Below are positions 61,775 to 64,000 of a stretch of 64,000 nt of DNA, piece by piece. The notes under the pieces are model-generated. The model saw nothing but the letters and a program-made list of their open reading frames with translations. It had not been told where the DNA came from and ran no database searches. Where the stretch lies: NCBI RefSeq assembly GCF_014237875.1, contig NZ_JACJVJ010000001.1, positions 670,501 through 734,500 of the forward strand, read 5' to 3'. The stretch's first letter is position 1. The number at the start of each line of letters is the position of its first letter. Both the position numbers and the translations under genes were made by a program. The DNA is from Parasphingopyxis marina. Lineage in GTDB: Bacteria; Pseudomonadota; Alphaproteobacteria; Sphingomonadales; Sphingomonadaceae.

Positions 61775-64000
61775 ATGGCCGAAGGCTCAAACCGTTTCGG
61801 GATAACCCGTCGCCGCGTCCTTGTGGGCGGCGGAGTCGGCGCGGGGCTCGTCGTCGCCTGGGCGATCTGGCCGCGCAGCTATGTCCACAATCTCGTCGCC
61901 AATGATGGCGAGACAATCTTCAACGCCTTCCTCAAGATCAGCGAAGACGGGCATATCAGCGTCGTCGTGCCGCAGGCCGAAATGGGGCAGGGGGTATGGA
62001 CCGCCCTGTCGCAGGCGCTGGCCGACGAGCTGGGCGCGGACTGGCGGACGGTGGGGGTCGAACCCTCGCCGATCAATCCGCTTTACGCCAACGATTTCCT
62101 GCTGAGCGAAGGGGCCGAGGGATCGCTGCCCGGCTTCCTGAGCGGCGTGGGCCGCTGGGCGGCGCGCGAATATGCGACGCGCAACGCGTTGATGATTACA
62201 GGCGGATCCTCCTCGATCCGTGGGTTCGAGCAGCGTTTCCGGGAAGCCGGCGCAGCGGCGCGCGCGGTGCTCTGCAAGGCCGCCGCGGCGCGCTGGGATG
62301 CCGATTGGCGCGAATGCGACGCCGAAAACGGCTTCGTCGTCTGGGGCGAAGAGCGGGTGCGCTTCGGCGAGATCGCGGCCGAGGCCGCCGATTATTCGCC
62401 GCCCGGCACGCTGGACCTGCGGCCGACCGGCGGCCGGCCCATTACCGGCCAGTCGATGCCGCGGATCGACCTGCCTTCCAAGGTCGATGGATCGGCGCGC
62501 TATGCCGCGGACGTTCGCCTGCCCGATATGGTGTTTGCCTCCGCCACCCAGGCGCCGACGCCGCGCCACCGGCTGAAAGCGGTCAACCGCGAGGCCGCGA
62601 ACAATGTTTTCGGCGTCACCGCGATCTTCGAGAATCCCCGCTTCGCCGCCTGTGTCGGGACCAACTGGTGGGCCGCCAATCGCGGCGTCGAGGCGCTGGC
62701 CGCCGAATGGGAGCGCACCGAAGGCGAGCCGGTCGACGATGCGAGCATCGATGCGGCGCTTGCCGCCGCGCTCGACAGCGATGGCGGCAGCCGCTTCGTC
62801 AATGAGGGCGATCTCGCAGCGGCCTTTGGCAACGGGCCGGTGCGCCGCGAAATCTATTCGGTCGGCTTTGCCGCCCATGCCGCGATGGAACCGCTGACCG
62901 CGACCGCGCGGGCGCGCGGCGACCGGATGGAGATCTGGGCGCCGACCCAGGCGCCGAGCCTGATGCGCGCGGCAGTCGCCGATGCGATCGGCTATGGCGA
63001 GAGCGACGTCATCATCTATCCAACGCTGCTGGGCGGCGCCTTCGGCCGCAAGGTGGAGCATGACGCCGCCGTCCAGGCCGCGATCATCGCCAAGCGCGTG
63101 AACCGCCCGGTCCAGCTCACCTGGTCGCGCGAAGAAGAAACCCGCAGCGATTATTACCGGCCCGCCGCCCGGGCGCGCCTCTCCGGCAAGCTCAACGGAT
63201 CGGGCGGGATATTGGCGCTCCACACGCGGATCGCGGTGCCCTCGGTCAATGCGCAGATGGCGGCGCGCGTCTTCCCCGGCTCGGGCAGCGGCAACCCGGC
63301 CGATCCCGATCCCGGCGCCGTCGAGGGCGCGCGCCCGGCTTATGGCATCCCCAATCTTGCGGTCGAGCACATGGCCTGCGATCTTGGCGTAGAGGGCAGC
63401 ATCTGGCGTTCGGTCGGCCATAGCTACACCGCTTTCTTCACCGAGACCTTTATCGATGAAATGGCCCACGATGCCGGCGTTGAACCACTCTCCTTCCGCA
63501 TCGGTATGCTGAACGATGCGCCGCGGCTCGCCCGTTGCCTGACGCGCGCGACCGCGCTTGGCGGCTGGGATGGCGGCGAGATGGGCAACGGTATGGGCCT
63601 CGCAGCGCACAGTTCGTTCGGCAGCCATGTCGCGATGGTCGTTCAGGTGCGGATCGGCGACGATCAGCGCCCGGTCGTCCAGCGCGTCGCCGCAGCCGTC
63701 GATTGCGGGCGGATCATCAACCCCGAAATCGTCAAGCAGCAGATCGAGGGCGGCATCATTTTCGGCATGTCGCAGGCGCTGGGGGGGCGTATCGGCCACG
63801 CCAATGACGAGCCGACGGCGCGCAATTTCAACGATCTGCGCCTGCCGCTGCTTTCCGATTCTCCCGAAATCGTCGTCGATCTCGTCGAAAGCGCCGAAGA
63901 GCCGGGCGGGGTCGGGGAAATCGGCGTGCCGCCGATCGCGCCGGCTATCGGCAACGCGATCTTCGCGGCGACCGGGCAAAGATTGCGCGACCTGCCGTTC
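61775..64000 (+). CDS. Molybdenum-subunit, isoquinoline 1-oxidoreductase beta-like (3' end outside window)
   Basis: 742 residues are visible and the frame is open to the edge. The twin-arginine signal TRRRVLVGGGVGAGLVVAW leads; then AEMGQGVWTALSQALADELG, LLGGAFGRKVEHD near residue 425 and EPGGVGEIGVPPIAPAIGNA at the right edge are the marks of the periplasmic xanthine-oxidase-like IorB group, which carries molybdopterin. Such enzymes hydroxylate heterocycles or oxidise aldehydes. The usual 2Fe-2S partner (IorA) is not upstream; it may follow beyond 64000. The unusual export of a large cofactor enzyme fits its twin-arginine signal. Confidence 0.92.
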   Translation, partial: MAEGSNRFGITRRRVLVGGGVGAGLVVAWAIWPRSYVHNLVANDGETIFNAFLKISEDGHISVVVPQAEMGQGVWTALSQALADELGADWRTVGVEPSPINPLYANDFLLSEGAEGSLPGFLSGVGRWAAREYATRNALMITGGSSSIRGFEQRFREAGAAARAVLCKAAAARWDADWRECDAENGFVVWGEERVRFGEIAAEAADYSPPGTLDLRPTGGRPITGQSMPRIDLPSKVDGSARYAADVRLPDMVFASATQAPTPRHRLKAVNREAANNVFGVTAIFENPRFAACVGTNWWAANRGVEALAAEWERTEGEPVDDASIDAALAAALDSDGGSRFVNEGDLAAAFGNGPVRREIYSVGFAAHAAMEPLTATARARGDRMEIWAPTQAPSLMRAAVADAIGYGESDVIIYPTLLGGAFGRKVEHDAAVQAAIIAKRVNRPVQLTWSREEETRSDYYRPAARARLSGKLNGSGGILALHTRIAVPSVNAQMAARVFPGSGSGNPADPDPGAVEGARPAYGIPNLAVEHMACDLGVEGSIWRSVGHSYTAFFTETFIDEMAHDAGVEPLSFRIGMLNDAPRLARCLTRATALGGWDGGEMGNGMGLAAHSSFGSHVAMVVQVRIGDDQRPVVQRVAAAVDCGRIINPEIVKQQIEGGIIFGMSQALGGRIGHANDEPTARNFNDLRLPLLSDSPEIVVDLVESAEEPGGVGEIGVPPIAPAIGNAIFAATGQRLRDLPF

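Noticed and set aside
61787-63979. 730-codon leftward open frame over the molybdenum subunit
   Set aside because: Shadow of a clear IorB-like protein on the + strand; arginine- and alanine-rich with no domain.
1-64000. CRISPR arrays, rRNA genes, insertion sequences, prophage
   Set aside because: No regularly spaced repeats, rRNA-like stretches, transposase, integrase or phage structural proteins seen.

Overview
This window looks like chromosome from a GC-rich alphaproteobacterium, most likely of the order Sphingomonadales. The reasons are two large TonB-dependent receptors next to catabolic genes, an HWE-type histidine kinase, an MCE lipid-transport cluster whose permease carries an STAS domain, twin-arginine signals on several hydrolases, and a cystathionine gamma-synthase-family protein of a type I associate with sphingomonads. 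The genus cannot be read from the sequence. There is no rRNA, CRISPR array, transposase or phage gene. One tRNA gene is present, tRNA-Thr(GGU).

Bases 1 to about 28200 are an accessory catabolic region in three blocks. Block A (1-9560) holds a flavin reductase (cut by the window edge), ribB and a CocE-like hydrolase in one overlapping operon. Divergent from it are a TetR regulator with a lysine-rich, AT-hook-like tail, a Rieske oxygenase and an SDR. Facing these are an amidohydrolase, an MFS importer and a secreted alpha/beta hydrolase. Block B (9945-15368) is an O-methyltransferase followed by the glycolate oxidase set glcD-glcE-glcF-glcG. Block C (15541-27921) is a likely regulon for an ester or acyl substrate: a TonB receptor, a secreted type-B carboxylesterase, an acyl-CoA synthetase, a TetR regulator, a 3-hydroxyacyl-CoA dehydrogenase-like SDR, an MHS permease, a degenerate secreted M28-like protein and a second type-B carboxylesterase. 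Related palindromes sit before the receptor, the SDR and the second esterase, so the three promoters are probably controlled together. I infer receptor uptake, periplasmic ester cleavage, inner-membrane import, CoA activation and oxidation; the substrate is unknown.

At 28031-28204 is a 57-codon gene with a double-glycine leader fused to a segment that closely resembles the conserved N-terminal stretch of DUF1559 prepilin-like proteins. This is the most unusual object in the window.

Bases 28224-64000 look mostly like ordinary chromosome: a sodium:solute symporter pair, 6-phosphogluconolactonase, two secreted multi-LCCL-domain proteins around a phytoene-dehydrogenase-like flavoprotein, peptidases (prolyl oligopeptidase, Xaa-Pro aminopeptidase, PepN), a second TonB receptor with a strong terminator, a PAS-HWE kinase with a receiver protein, threonine aldolase, an EamA exporter, the four-gene MCE/Mla operon, a HAD hydrolase, the cystathionine gamma-synthase-family enzyme, a small sulfotransferase, a DASS transporter, the lgt-midA-pgeF group, an HD-domain protein and an isoquinoline-oxidoreductase-like molybdenum subunit running off the right end. 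Most genes have clear Shine-Dalgarno sequences, which I used to choose starts; four genes appear to start with GTG or TTG and one with CTG.
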